Assembly: GCF_001662305.1 (NCBI RefSeq)
Contig: NZ_BDEP01000017.1
Coordinates: 248,001 to 312,000, forward strand
DNA from: Halomonas caseinilytica
GTDB taxonomy: Bacteria > Pseudomonadota > Gammaproteobacteria > Pseudomonadales > Halomonadaceae
Length of the DNA: 64,000 nucleotides
Direction of reading: 5' to 3'
Under the pieces are notes generated by a model that had not been told where the DNA came from, ran no database searches, and saw nothing but the letters and a program-made list of their open reading frames with translations. The position numbers were made by a program, and so were the translations under genes. This document shows, piece after piece, positions 37,060-46,321 of this stretch (position 1 is its first letter; the number at the start of each line of letters is the position of its first letter).

Positions 37060-38538
37060 ATGACCTACCTGATCAAGCTCTACCCCGAGATCACCATCAA
37101 GTCTCGCTCAGTGCGCCAGCAGATGACGCGCTGCCTGACGTCCAATATCCGCAACACGCTGAAGCGCCATGACGAGGGCGTGCGCGTCCGTGGGCGCTGG
37201 GATGCCATTCAGGTACGGCTGTCGCCCGGGCTGGCCCCCGCCCGAGCAAGGGATGCTGAAAGCGCCCTGACGCGGATCTCCGGTATCCACGAGATCCTGG
37301 CCGCCGAGGAACTCCAGGTCGACGACCTGGCCTCGATTGCCGAACACGTCGTGCCGCTCTGGGGCCCATCGATTGCCGGACGCCGTTTTCGCGTCAAGGC
37401 CAAGCGACGCGGCCAGCACGCTTTCACCTCGATGGATATCGAACGCTACCTGGGTGGCCGCCTGCTCGAGGCAGCACCGGACGCCCAGGTGGACCTCACC
37501 ACCCCCGAGGTTGTCGTGCCGGTCGAGATCACCCATGACCGCCTGCAGCTGATCCGCGACAAGTGGCCGGGACTCGGCGGTTTTCCCATGGGCATCCAGG
37601 GCCAGGTCCTGAGCCTGATCTCCGGCGGTTTCGACTCCCCGGTGGCAGCCTGGCGCATGATGCGACGCGGCGTCAAGTCGCACTTCGTCTTCTTCAACCT
37701 GGGCGGCCCCGCCCACGAGGCCGGTGTTCGCGAGGTGGCGCATCACCTCTGGCAGCGCTACAGCGCCTCGCACAATGTCCATTTCATCTCGGTGCCTTTC
37801 GAGGGCGTGGTGGGCGAGATCCTGAAAACCATTCCCGACGGCCTGATGGGCGTGGTGCTCAAGCGCATGATGGTGCGTGCCGCCAGCCGGATCGCCGAGC
37901 GCGCCGGCATCCCGGCCCTGGTGACCGGCGACGCCATTGCCCAGGTTTCCAGCCAGACGCTGGCCAACCTGGCGCTGATCGACGCGGCCAGCCCGATGCC
38001 GATACTTCGCCCGCTGCTCACCGAAGACAAGCAAGCGATCATCGACCAGGCACGCCAGATCGATACCGCCCGCCATGCCGAGGTCATGCCGGAATACTGC
38101 GGCGTGATCTCCAAGCGCCCCCACGTCAAGGCCGATCCGGCCAAGGTGGCCGAGGCCGAGACAGACTTCGATTTCAGCGTTCTGGACGCCGCCATCGAGC
38201 AGGCCGTCACCACCCGCAGCAATCGCCTGATGGAGCGCCCGGCCCCGGTCACCGACGACGCGCTGCTGATCATCGACTCGCCGGCATCGCTCGACAACGT
38301 CGACGCCCCTTGCGTGATCGACATCCGCGCCCCCCAGGAGCGCGAGGAAGCGCCACTGCAACTCGACCGGGTGCCGCAACTGCAGATTCCGTTCTACGAG
38401 CTCCAGGAGCGCGCTCCGAGCCTGGATACGAACCACCATTATCTGCTGTTCTGCGATCAGGGCGTGATGAGCCGCATGCAGGCACTGCACCTTCAGGACC
38501 GCGGCCTGCGCCACTTTGGCGTCTATCGCCACCCCTGA
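37060..38538 (+). CDS. thiI: tRNA 4-thiouridine sulfurtransferase ThiI
   Basis: Uses IscS-derived persulfide and ATP to make 4-thiouridine at tRNA position 8 and supplies sulfur for thiamine. The 492-residue protein has an N-terminal ferredoxin-like/THUMP region (1-165), the PP-loop SGGFDSPVAAWRMM near residue 188, and the conserved MPEYCGVISKRPHVKA cysteine segment. A C-terminal rhodanese domain has its active-site cysteine in LLFCDQGVMSRMQAL. The C-terminal rhodanese extension is the enterobacterial-type long form, able to serve both tRNA and thiazole synthesis. Confidence 0.95.
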   Translation: MTYLIKLYPEITIKSRSVRQQMTRCLTSNIRNTLKRHDEGVRVRGRWDAIQVRLSPGLAPARARDAESALTRISGIHEILAAEELQVDDLASIAEHVVPLWGPSIAGRRFRVKAKRRGQHAFTSMDIERYLGGRLLEAAPDAQVDLTTPEVVVPVEITHDRLQLIRDKWPGLGGFPMGIQGQVLSLISGGFDSPVAAWRMMRRGVKSHFVFFNLGGPAHEAGVREVAHHLWQRYSASHNVHFISVPFEGVVGEILKTIPDGLMGVVLKRMMVRAASRIAERAGIPALVTGDAIAQVSSQTLANLALIDAASPMPILRPLLTEDKQAIIDQARQIDTARHAEVMPEYCGVISKRPHVKADPAKVAEAETDFDFSVLDAAIEQAVTTRSNRLMERPAPVTDDALLIIDSPASLDNVDAPCVIDIRAPQEREEAPLQLDRVPQLQIPFYELQERAPSLDTNHHYLLFCDQGVMSRMQALHLQDRGLRHFGVYRHP

Positions 38539-38672
38539 GCACCGGGCGAGTGCAGCCAGCACGGAAGATGCTACAATCGAGGCCCTGATTTCACGGACAT
38601 TTCTCGTGGCGACTCCGGCTCCGGAAGACGTCGAGTCGCCACGTCACGCTTCACGGGAAACCCAACGTCGCC

Positions 38673-40709
38673 ATGTCGAATACCGCTCAGCGCAAGATCC
38701 TGGTCACCAGCGCCCTGCCCTACGCCAACGGCGCCATTCACCTGGGCCATCTCCTGGAATACATCCAGACCGACATCTGGGTGCGCTTCCAGAAGAGCCG
38801 TGGCCACGACTGCCACTATGTCTGCGCCGACGATGCCCATGGCACCGCCATCATGCTGCGCGCCGAACAGGAAGGCATCACCTCGGAGGCGCTGATCGAC
38901 CGGGTCTCCCGCGATCACCAGGCGGATTTCGCCCGCTTCGGGGTGGGCTTCGACAACTATCATTCGACCCACTCCGAGGAAAACCGCTACTTCAGCGAGT
39001 TGATCTACACCCGGCTGCGTGACAAGGGACATATCGCCACCCGCGACATCGAGCAGATGTACGACCCGGCGAAGGGGCTCTTCCTGGCCGACCGCTTCAT
39101 CAAGGGCACCTGCCCGAAGTGCCGGACCGAGGACCAGTACGGCGATAACTGCGAGGCCTGTGGCGCCACCTACACCCCGGCGGAGTTGATCGATCCCGTC
39201 TCGGCGATCTCCGGGGCCACGCCCGAAGTGCGCAGCTCGACCCACTACTTCTTCAAGCTGCCCGACTTCGCCGACTTCCTGCATGAGTGGATCAACGACG
39301 GCCATGTACAGCCGCAGATCCGCAACAAGCTGCTGGAATGGTTCGAATCCGGCTTCAACGAATGGGACATCTCCCGTGACGCTCCCTACTTCGGCTTCGA
39401 GATTCCCGACGCTCCCGGCAAGTACTTCTATGTCTGGCTCGACGCGCCGATCGGCTACCTGGCAAGCTTCAAGAACCTCTGCGATCGCGAAGGCATCGAT
39501 TTCGACGCCTACTGGAACAGCGATTCCGAGGCCGAGGTCTACCACTTCATCGGCAAGGACATCGTCTACTTCCACGCCCTGTTCTGGCCGGCCATGCTGC
39601 ACGGCGCCGAGCTGCGCACGCCCACCGCAGTGAACTGTCACGGCTTCGTGACCGTCAACGGCGCCAAGATGTCCAAGTCCCGCGGCACTTTCATCAAGGC
39701 CGCCACCTACGCCGAGCACCTGAATCCGGAATACCTGCGCTACTACTTCGCCGCCAAGCTCACCGCCGGCGTCGACGACCTGGACCTGAACCTTGAGGAC
39801 TTCGCCCAGCGCGTCAATTCGGACCTGGTCGGCAAGGTCGTCAACATCGCCAGCCGTTGCGCCGGCTTCATCAAGAAGCTCGGCGGCGGCAAGCTCTCCG
39901 CCCATTGTGCCGAGCCCCAGCGCCTGGCACGCTTCATCGCCGCCGGCGACGAGATCGCCGAGCACTACGAGACGCGGGAATTCGGCCGCGCCATGCGCCG
40001 TATCATGGAACTCGCCGACGAGGCCAACACCTACATCGCCGATGCCGAGCCCTGGGTGCTGGCCAAGCAGGACGGTCGCGAGCAGGAGGTGCTCGACATC
40101 TGCTCGGTGGGCATCAACCTGTTCCGTCAGCTGATGGTCTACCTGGCGCCCGTGGTACCGGCCATGGCCGAAGACGCCCGGCGCTTCATGCAGCTCGACA
40201 GCCTGTCCTGGGAAAGCCGCCATACGTTGCTGCTGGATCACGCGATCGCCAAGTTCAAGCCTTTGATGACACGTGTCGAGACCGACCGCATCGACGCCAT
40301 GATCGAGGCGTCGAAGGAGGACCTGGTGGAAGAACAGAAACTCAAGTCAACGCCCAAGGGCCCCTTGGCCGACGACCCGATCGCCGACGAGATTGCCTTC
40401 GATGACTTCGCCAAGGTCGACCTGCGGATCGCGCGGATCGCCAAGGCCGAGTATGTCGAGGGGGCCGACAAGCTGCTGCGCCTGACGCTGGATATCGGCG
40501 GCGAGACCCGCAACGTCTTCGCCGGCATCCGCTCCGCCTACGCCCCTGAGGCGCTGGAAGGCCGACTGACGGTGATGGTCGCCAACCTGGCGCCTCGCAA
40601 GATGCGCTTCGGGGTTTCCGAGGGTATGGTGCTGGCGGCCGGCGACGACGACGGCATCTACCTGCTCGAACCGCATTCCGGCGCGCAGCCCGGCCAACGG
40701 GTAAGGTAA
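38673..40709 (+). CDS. metG: Methionyl-tRNA synthetase
   Basis: Class I aminoacyl-tRNA synthetase. The 678-residue protein has the HIGH-type motif [14 protein letters not shown] at about 15-28, and a zinc-binding knuckle [18 protein letters not shown] that marks the four-cysteine form. The KMSKS loop is in [12 protein letters not shown] near 330. A C-terminal EMAP/Trbp111-like tRNA-binding domain begins near [16 protein letters not shown]. Size is close to E. coli MetG (677). The rnfB-like gene starts nine bases after the stop. Confidence 0.97.
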   Translation: MSNTAQRKILVTSALPYANGAIHLGHLLEYIQTDIWVRFQKSRGHDCHYVCADDAHGTAIMLRAEQEGITSEALIDRVSRDHQADFARFGVGFDNYHSTHSEENRYFSELIYTRLRDKGHIATRDIEQMYDPAKGLFLADRFIKGTCPKCRTEDQYGDNCEACGATYTPAELIDPVSAISGATPEVRSSTHYFFKLPDFADFLHEWINDGHVQPQIRNKLLEWFESGFNEWDISRDAPYFGFEIPDAPGKYFYVWLDAPIGYLASFKNLCDREGIDFDAYWNSDSEAEVYHFIGKDIVYFHALFWPAMLHGAELRTPTAVNCHGFVTVNGAKMSKSRGTFIKAATYAEHLNPEYLRYYFAAKLTAGVDDLDLNLEDFAQRVNSDLVGKVVNIASRCAGFIKKLGGGKLSAHCAEPQRLARFIAAGDEIAEHYETREFGRAMRRIMELADEANTYIADAEPWVLAKQDGREQEVLDICSVGINLFRQLMVYLAPVVPAMAEDARRFMQLDSLSWESRHTLLLDHAIAKFKPLMTRVETDRIDAMIEASKEDLVEEQKLKSTPKGPLADDPIADEIAFDDFAKVDLRIARIAKAEYVEGADKLLRLTLDIGGETRNVFAGIRSAYAPEALEGRLTVMVANLAPRKMRFGVSEGMVLAAGDDDGIYLLEPHSGAQPGQRVR

Positions 40710-40718
40710 GCCTGCGCG

Positions 40719-41693
40719 GTGACGGAACAGCCGACCCTGATCGAGGCCATCGACGCCACGCTGCCGCAGACCCAATGCGGCAAGTGTGGCCATGATGGCT
40801 GTCGTCCCTACGCCGAGGCCATCGCCGAAGGCGAGCCGATCAATCGCTGCCCGCCCGGCGGCGACGAGACCGTCGTGCGCCTCGCGGAGCTGACCGGCCG
40901 CTCCGCATTGCCGCTCGAGCAGCCCGCCCAGTCACCGCTGGTCGCGCGAATTCGCGAGGACGAGTGCATCGGCTGCACCAAGTGCATCCAGGCCTGTCCG
41001 GTGGACGCCATCCTCGGCGCCGCCAAGCAGATGCATACCGTGATCGAGAGCGAGTGCACCGGATGCGAACTGTGCGTAGCGCCCTGCCCGGTCGACTGCA
41101 TCGACCTGCTGCCCCACCCCGAGTGGCAAGCCGCCGAAGACGCGCAACAGCGACGTGATTACCTGGCGAAACGCGCGACACTCGGCCGTCAGCGCCACGA
41201 AGCGCGCAACCGGCGGCTGGCCCGCCAGGCCGAAGAAAAGCGACGCCGCCGCGCCGAGCGTCAGGCAATACGCCGTACATCCCCGGACGCAGGCGCCGGC
41301 GGCACACCAGCCAGTGCCTCGAACAATCTGCGCACGACCAGGGTCAGCCTGCTTGCCAGCCTCAAGCGCCTCGACCGCCAGCGGCAAAGCGATGAACTCA
41401 GTGCCGAAGAACGCCAGTCGCTCGAGCAGCGCGCCCATGATCTGCGCTCACGTCTCGCCGATATCGACCGTCAGCTGGAAGGCACCAAAGGCGCTACCCC
41501 GACGACATCGGCCGAGCGCCAGCGGCGTTTCGCGGCCAATGCCGCCGAGCAAGCTCGGCGTCGTGCCCGCCAGCAGTTGGCGCACGCTCAGCGTCAGGGC
41601 GACGACGACGCCATCGACGCCGCCCGCCATCAGCTCGAACGCGCCGAGCGCATGCTCGAGCAGGCTCGCGACGCTCTCTCCCGCCCGTCCTGA
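40719..41693 (+). CDS. rnfB: RnfB-like iron-sulfur protein with coiled-coil C-terminus
   Basis: The 324-residue protein has an RnfB-type [4Fe-4S] domain with C20, C23, C28 and C44 ([10 protein letters not shown]...NRCPPGG), then two ferredoxin clusters: C83/C86/C89/C93 ([12 protein letters not shown]) and C113/C116/C119/C123 ([12 protein letters not shown]). Residues 135-324 are an Arg/Ala/Glu/Gln-rich helix likely to form coiled coils. The N-terminal membrane anchor of RnfB/RsxB is missing, and no other rnf genes are nearby. It starts at GTG 40719 between metG and nth. In relatives the Rnf operon precedes nth, so this may be a retained member. Electron donor and acceptor are unknown. Confidence 0.85.
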   Translation: MTEQPTLIEAIDATLPQTQCGKCGHDGCRPYAEAIAEGEPINRCPPGGDETVVRLAELTGRSALPLEQPAQSPLVARIREDECIGCTKCIQACPVDAILGAAKQMHTVIESECTGCELCVAPCPVDCIDLLPHPEWQAAEDAQQRRDYLAKRATLGRQRHEARNRRLARQAEEKRRRRAERQAIRRTSPDAGAGGTPASASNNLRTTRVSLLASLKRLDRQRQSDELSAEERQSLEQRAHDLRSRLADIDRQLEGTKGATPTTSAERQRRFAANAAEQARRRARQQLAHAQRQGDDDAIDAARHQLERAERMLEQARDALSRPS

Positions 41694-41714
41694 TCATCCC
41701 GGAACCGATCTGTC

Positions 41715-42350
41715 ATGAACGCTCAGAAACGCCACGAGATCTTCGTCAGATTGCGCGAGCACAATCCCGAGCCGACCACCGAGCTCAACTGGAGCACGCC
41801 CTTCGAACTGCTCGCCGCCGTCCTGCTGTCCGCGCAGGCGACCGACGTGGGCGTCAACAAGGCCACCGCACGGCTGTTTCCGGTCGCCAACACGCCCGCG
41901 GCCATCCTCGAGCTGGGCCTGGATGGCTTGAAGGAACACATCAAGACCATCGGCCTTTACAACACCAAGGCCGAGAACCTGATGAAGACCTGCCGCCTCC
42001 TGGAAGACAAGCACGGCGGCGAGGTGCCCCGTTCACGCGCCGCCCTAGAGGCCCTGCCGGGCGTCGGCCGCAAGACGGCCAACGTGATCCTCAACACCGC
42101 CTTCGGCGAACCCACCATTGCCGTGGACACCCACATTTTCCGGGTTTCCAACCGCACCGGCCTGGCCAAGGGCAAGAACGTCAACGAGGTGGAACAGAAG
42201 CTGCTGCGCTACGTGCCGAAGGAATTTCGCAAGGATGCGCATCACTGGCTGATCCTGCACGGCCGCTACACCTGCGTGGCGCGCAAGCCCCGTTGCGGAA
42301 GCTGCGTGATTGAAGACCTGTGCGAATACCCGGACAAGGTCGATATCTAG
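41715..42350 (+). CDS. nth: Endonuclease III
   Basis: DNA glycosylase/AP lyase that removes oxidised pyrimidines. The 211-residue protein has the helix-hairpin-helix LEALPGVGRKTANVIL with the catalytic lysine, and the conserved aspartate in AVDTHIFRVSNR. The [4Fe-4S] cluster loop is C-x6-C-x2-C-x5-C (TCVARKPRCGSCVIEDLCEY). The length equals E. coli Nth (211). It lies 21 bases after the rnfB-like gene and is probably in the same transcript. Confidence 0.97.
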   Translation: MNAQKRHEIFVRLREHNPEPTTELNWSTPFELLAAVLLSAQATDVGVNKATARLFPVANTPAAILELGLDGLKEHIKTIGLYNTKAENLMKTCRLLEDKHGGEVPRSRAALEALPGVGRKTANVILNTAFGEPTIAVDTHIFRVSNRTGLAKGKNVNEVEQKLLRYVPKEFRKDAHHWLILHGRYTCVARKPRCGSCVIEDLCEYPDKVDI

Positions 42351-42384
42351 GAAAGCGATTCAATGCCCGCGCAAGCAGGGCCAA

Positions 42385-42579
42385 CTACTCGCGCGTCGAC
42401 GGACAGGGCGCACCGCAGGGAGCACAGGCACTGGCGTCCCGCTGCATCAACGTGGTCTTGGCACGCCCATCGCCCATGTTGAAGGCAAAGGTGGGGCTGT
42501 TCAGGTGATCGACGAGGATCAGCACCAGAATGGCCAGCAGGATCCCGACGATACGGTGACGCTTATAGGCATCCGACAT
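42385..42579 (-). CDS. Tiny membrane protein with CxxCxxxC tail
   Basis: The 64-residue protein has one hydrophobic helix (VGILLAILVLILV, residues 11-23) and a polar tail with C52, C55 and C59 in ACAPCGAPCP. A strong GAGGAG lies just before ATG 42579, 18 bases after the stop of the YeeE-like permease on the same strand, so it is probably translated. The tail cysteines could bind metal or carry sulfur. I do not recognise a family; a role with the permease is inferred from position. Confidence 0.7.
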   Translation of the reverse strand: MSDAYKRHRIVGILLAILVLILVDHLNSPTFAFNMGDGRAKTTLMQRDASACAPCGAPCPSTRE

Positions 42580-42597
42580 GGTCGTCTCTCCTCGTGA

Positions 42598-43806
42598 TCA
42601 ATTGGCCAGACGGAACCAGGGCCGCAGGCGAATACCCACCAGCGAACCGGCGAAAGCACAGGCAAACCACACCCAGGCGTGCACGCTGGCCGAGGCTAGC
42701 CCGGAGAACAGCGCACCGATATTGCAACCGAAGCCCAGGCGAGCGCCATAGCCGAGCAGCAGACCACCCACCACCGCGGCGAGAAAGGGGCGCCCCTGTG
42801 GCTTCTGTCGACTGGCCTCGTTGAAACGGCTCGCCATCCCGGCCGCCAGCATCGCCCCCAGCAGCAGGCCGAAGTTCATGACCGACGGAATATTGACAAG
42901 CACCGAGTCGGACAGCGCCTGGGCGGGATAGGCCCAGTTCCAGAACTCGAACTGGCCCATGTCGATACCGACCGCCTGCAGCGCCTTGGCCCCCCACAGG
43001 TTGAAGGCGAAGGTAATTCCCCAGGGCGAACCGCCGATAAGCAGCGTCAGGGCATTGCCGACGGCCAGCACCAGGGTCGCCCAGAGAAAGGGCCAGCGCC
43101 CCGTGAACAGGGCTCGCCACGCCCTTCCCTCGGCCGGGAGAAGACGCAGCTCGCCGTGCTCGATTTCGCCATGGGCGCGGCGTTCGATGCGGTTGACCCA
43201 GAGCGTCACCGCGCCCAGTCCCAGCCATTGAACGGCGATGGCGCCGGTCACGCCGACACTGTCGATGAGACTGATCGGGTCCACCGCCGGCAGGTCGAGC
43301 CACCAGGGCAAATGGATCGAACCAATCACCGCCCCGATGATGAAGAACAGCAGCGTGACCAGCATCCGCAGATTGCCGGCCCCCACCGTGAACAGGGTAC
43401 CCGAGCCGCAACCACCACCGAGTTGCATGCCGATGCCGAACAGGAAGGAACCGACGACCAACGAGGTGCCCACCGGAGCCACGGCACCGATCATGTTTTC
43501 ACGACCACTCCCCAGAAGGGGCACCATGATCAGAGCGGTCAGGGCGAACAGCAGTAGCTGAGCGCGCATGCCGGCCCCACGCTTCTTGGTCACCAGGTTG
43601 CGCCAGCCCGCGGTGAAACCGAAGGCACCATGGTAGAGCGCCACCCCCAGCAAACCGCCGATGGCGAACAGCGCCAGCAGAAAAGGCGCGGTCTCCAGGT
43701 AGATCAGGCCGCCCAGGACCACCATGCCGAGCAGCGCCAGGCCCACCACGAAACGATCCACGCCCGCCTCACGCACCGGCGGCGCGGCACTTGCCACTTG
43801 ACTCAT
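42598..43806 (-). CDS. YeeE/YedE (TsuA-like) sulfur-compound permease
   Basis: The 402-residue inner-membrane protein has about ten helices and the two YeeE family cysteine motifs, GIGMQLGGGCGSGTLF and GARLGFGCNIGALFSGLA. These correspond to the pseudo-symmetric cysteine sites that relay thiosulfate in TsuA/YeeE. The family takes up thiosulfate or related sulfur species. A periplasmic sulfurtransferase is encoded 71 bases upstream and a small Cys-rich membrane protein 18 bases downstream, which fits sulfur trafficking. The exact substrate is inferred from the family. Confidence 0.85.
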   Translation of the reverse strand: MSQVASAAPPVREAGVDRFVVGLALLGMVVLGGLIYLETAPFLLALFAIGGLLGVALYHGAFGFTAGWRNLVTKKRGAGMRAQLLLFALTALIMVPLLGSGRENMIGAVAPVGTSLVVGSFLFGIGMQLGGGCGSGTLFTVGAGNLRMLVTLLFFIIGAVIGSIHLPWWLDLPAVDPISLIDSVGVTGAIAVQWLGLGAVTLWVNRIERRAHGEIEHGELRLLPAEGRAWRALFTGRWPFLWATLVLAVGNALTLLIGGSPWGITFAFNLWGAKALQAVGIDMGQFEFWNWAYPAQALSDSVLVNIPSVMNFGLLLGAMLAAGMASRFNEASRQKPQGRPFLAAVVGGLLLGYGARLGFGCNIGALFSGLASASVHAWVWFACAFAGSLVGIRLRPWFRLAN

Positions 43807-43877
43807 GCGCTTCTCACCTTGAAAGACTCCATTGCGATGACGCAGGCGAAAGGGATTGAAAGACTTCTCGCCATCGC

Positions 43878-44843
43878 TCAGCTACCCAGCCCGAAGATCT
43901 CGAGCACCTTGCCGAGGCCACGCTTGGCAACGGCCAGTGGACGCTCCTCGTCCTGCGTCCACTCGGCCATCGAGCCATCGTAGAGGGACACATCCTCGAA
44001 CCCAGCGATCTCGCTCAGCACGAACCAGTCCGTCGCCGCCCAGTGCCCGGTATTGCAGAAGGATACCGTGGGCCTGTCGCCCTGAAGCCCGGCCTCGCGA
44101 ATGCGCGATTGAATCACGCCCTGATCCAGGTACCAGGCTTGCTGGCTTTCCCCCAGCAGGGTCTGGTGCGGCAAGTTGCGCGAGCCTGGAATGGTGCCCG
44201 GCGCCGTGGCGGCCGGCGACTGGTTTTCACCACGGAAGTAATCGGCGGGCCGGGCATCCACCAATTGGGAGCCCCGTTCACGCGCCGACGTCACTTCATC
44301 GGCCGTGGCCAGCAAGTCCTCGCGCAGTTGTCCCTGAAAGTCAGCGAATGCCGGACGCTTGGAGGTGCCGCTCGCCACCTCGTGTCCCTGTGCCTGCCAG
44401 CCGGCGAAGCCGCCATCGAGAATGGCCACCTCATCATGGCTCAGCACCTTGAACGTCCAGTAGACACGCGCCGCGCTGCCGAAATCCGTCGGTCCGGTAC
44501 CTGCCGGCACGATGACGACGGTATCGTCGTTGTCGATGCCCAGGCCGCCGATCAGCCGCTCCAGGCTGGAGATCGGCGGCAGGAGACCGGACACGCCATC
44601 CCGGGTCTCCCGCCAGCCATCGTCGGTATAACTGCTATAGAGACTGCCGGGGATATGGCCCGCCTCGAAACTGCCGCGATCGCCGCCATCATCGATACCG
44701 GACCGAACGTCCAGCACCACCAGGTTATCGTCGCCGAGCCTCTGAGCCAGCCAGTCGGCCGTCACCAGAGGCGGAACATCAGCCGCCAGGGCCGGTGATA
44801 TGCCGAGCACCAGCAATGCCGTCGTCAACATGGACCGCCACAT
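43878..44843 (-). CDS. Periplasmic thiosulfate/3-mercaptopyruvate sulfurtransferase (double rhodanese)
   Basis: The 321-residue protein has a Sec signal peptide (MWRSMLTTALLVLGISPALA) and two rhodanese domains. The first (LVVLDVRSG then FEAGHIPGSLYSSY) lacks the active cysteine, and the second has the active-site loop VSFCNTGHWA. It transfers sulfane sulfur, likely to cyanide or a thiol acceptor, in the periplasm. ATG 44843 is preferred because GGAG lies about ten bases upstream; GTG 44858 is in frame but would place the Shine-Dalgarno inside the gene. It starts the minus-strand sulfur cassette with the YeeE-like permease. Confidence 0.87.
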   Translation of the reverse strand: MWRSMLTTALLVLGISPALAADVPPLVTADWLAQRLGDDNLVVLDVRSGIDDGGDRGSFEAGHIPGSLYSSYTDDGWRETRDGVSGLLPPISSLERLIGGLGIDNDDTVVIVPAGTGPTDFGSAARVYWTFKVLSHDEVAILDGGFAGWQAQGHEVASGTSKRPAFADFQGQLREDLLATADEVTSARERGSQLVDARPADYFRGENQSPAATAPGTIPGSRNLPHQTLLGESQQAWYLDQGVIQSRIREAGLQGDRPTVSFCNTGHWAATDWFVLSEIAGFEDVSLYDGSMAEWTQDEERPLAVAKRGLGKVLEIFGLGS

Positions 44844-44879
44844 AATACTTGACTCCACTACTGGGGTTTAGAGGCATCC

Positions 44880-44907
44880 ATTATCCGACTCATGATTTCG
44901 ACTTCAA
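44880..44907 (-). promoter_or_regulatory. Candidate promoter of the sulfurtransferase-permease cassette
   Basis: On the minus strand TTGAAG (44907-44902) and GATAAT (44885-44880) are 16 bases apart, 37 bases upstream of the sulfurtransferase ATG. The spacing and -10 element fit sigma-70. The upstream arsA-like gene ends at 44982, so this 138-base spacer probably separates two transcripts. Confidence 0.4.
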
Positions 44908-44981
44908 TATGTTTCAAGAGAATAAATCGTCAGACTCTCGGAAGGCATCGGCATAAGGGAAAGGCAGGATACTCGCCGAGA

Positions 44982-46013
44982 TCACAACCCCTCGTCTTCC
45001 AGATGGTCGGCCAGGGTCTCGAGTACCGGCAGTCCCTGCACATCCGAAGGCAGCCAGGGTAAATGCGGCCGCGGAAGGTGTGAGAAGTCCTCATCGATGC
45101 GCGCCAGATAGCTCGCCTCCTGCCGACGCCGCGCCGCCAGGAAATCGCCATCGGCGTTCTCCGGCAGCACGCGGTTGACTAGCGCCGCCGCGACCGGAAT
45201 GCCCGCCTGCTCGAGCGAACTCACCGCACGTCCGGTCTCGAGGATCGGCAAGCGTTCCGGGGTCAGCACGAACAGGAAGGCATTGGCTTCGGCATCCTCG
45301 ATCCGCCGTCGCGCCTGGTGAAAGAGACGGCGACGCGCCAGCAGCGTCTCGGCGATGTCCCGAGTGCGCGTATCCAGGCTGTCACGTTTGCCTTCGGCAC
45401 CCTCGTCGAATGGCGAATCCAGGTCTCGGCCGGAGCCGGGCGTCAGATGATCGAACACCTTGCCCAGCTTTTCGGACTTGCGGTTGTGGGCCAGCAGGCC
45501 ATCGGTCCAGGCGGCCATGGCTTCCGGCAAGCTCAGCAGGCGCAGGGTGTGCCCGGTGGGCGCGGTGTCGAAGATGATCAGATCATAGGGAGCCTCGTCA
45601 TCGGTCATCAATCGCGACAGGCGTTCCAGCAAGGCTGCTTCCTGGGTGCCCGGCGACTGTCGCGACAACCGCATCTGGCGCTCCAGCTCGTCCATCATGC
45701 CCGGCGCGGCGTACCGGCGCATCTGCGCCGTCACCCGGGAGAGATGAGCCTCGACCTCGATATCCGGGTCGATCTCCATGGCATCCAGGCCCGGCTGAAC
45801 GCGGCGGGGGCTATCACCCAACGACGTGTCGAAAACGTCACCAAGGCTGTGGGCGGGGTCCGTCGATGCCACCAGGACACGACGCCCTCGCCGTGCGGCC
45901 AGTACGCCAAGCGCGGCGGCGACCGAGGTCTTGCCGACGCCACCCTTGCCGCCAACCCAAAGCAGGCGGCGTTCGAGCAGTTCTCTCAACGATTCATCCG
46001 GCATGCTCGACAC
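44982..46013 (-). CDS. ArsA/Get3-like ATPase without cysteines
   Basis: The 343-residue soluble ATPase has the deviant Walker A motif GGKGGVGKTS at about 21-30, switch I-like STDPAHSLGDVF and switch II FDTAPTGHTLRLLSLPE, as in one-domain ArsA/Get3 proteins. It contains no cysteine at all, so it cannot bind arsenite as ArsA does, and no arsenic genes are nearby. It is the last gene of a cassette with a cory-CC-star protein and a CstA-type transporter, all on the minus strand with tight spacing. It starts at GTG 46013, directly after the upstream stop, or ATG 46004. Function unknown. Confidence 0.85.
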   Translation of the reverse strand: MSSMPDESLRELLERRLLWVGGKGGVGKTSVAAALGVLAARRGRRVLVASTDPAHSLGDVFDTSLGDSPRRVQPGLDAMEIDPDIEVEAHLSRVTAQMRRYAAPGMMDELERQMRLSRQSPGTQEAALLERLSRLMTDDEAPYDLIIFDTAPTGHTLRLLSLPEAMAAWTDGLLAHNRKSEKLGKVFDHLTPGSGRDLDSPFDEGAEGKRDSLDTRTRDIAETLLARRRLFHQARRRIEDAEANAFLFVLTPERLPILETGRAVSSLEQAGIPVAAALVNRVLPENADGDFLAARRRQEASYLARIDEDFSHLPRPHLPWLPSDVQGLPVLETLADHLEDEGL

Positions 46014-46307
46014 TCAGCAACAGCGAAAGTCGTCCAGCGGCGAGCGCTCCATGCCCATCCGCTGATGCCAGTCGTGGAAGCGCTCCATCAACAATGGTTG
46101 CAGCTCCAGGGTGTAGTAGCCGACCGGATTCGGCATGCCCATCAGCTCAGAGAAGACCAGCAGCATGAACAGGTCGTCCTCATCGCGACGCGCCCGGGCG
46201 ATGGCGCCCCGGTAAGGGGCCGAATAGGCCTCTTCGGCCAGGTAGCGGGCCCGACCGAGCCAGCGCCGCCAGCGCCGGGCCAGAGCTTCATCCCGAGCAT
46301 CGCGCAT
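46014..46307 (-). CDS. cory-CC-star protein
   Basis: The 97-residue protein is Arg-rich at its start (ALARRWRRWLGRARYLAEEA), has the YSAPYRGAIARAR segment, FSELMGMPNPVGYYTLEL, and ends RCC directly before the stop. The terminal Cys-Cys defines the cory-CC-star family, whose genes I recall occurring beside ArsA-like ATPases and CstA-type carriers, as here. ATG 46307 has a strong AGGAGGGAAGG just upstream; the longer ORF to 46376 overlaps cstA. Function is unknown; the CC tail could bind metal, carry a disulfide or be modified. Confidence 0.85.
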   Translation of the reverse strand: MRDARDEALARRWRRWLGRARYLAEEAYSAPYRGAIARARRDEDDLFMLLVFSELMGMPNPVGYYTLELQPLLMERFHDWHQRMGMERSPLDDFRCC

Positions 46308-46321
46308 CCTTCCCTCCTGCC

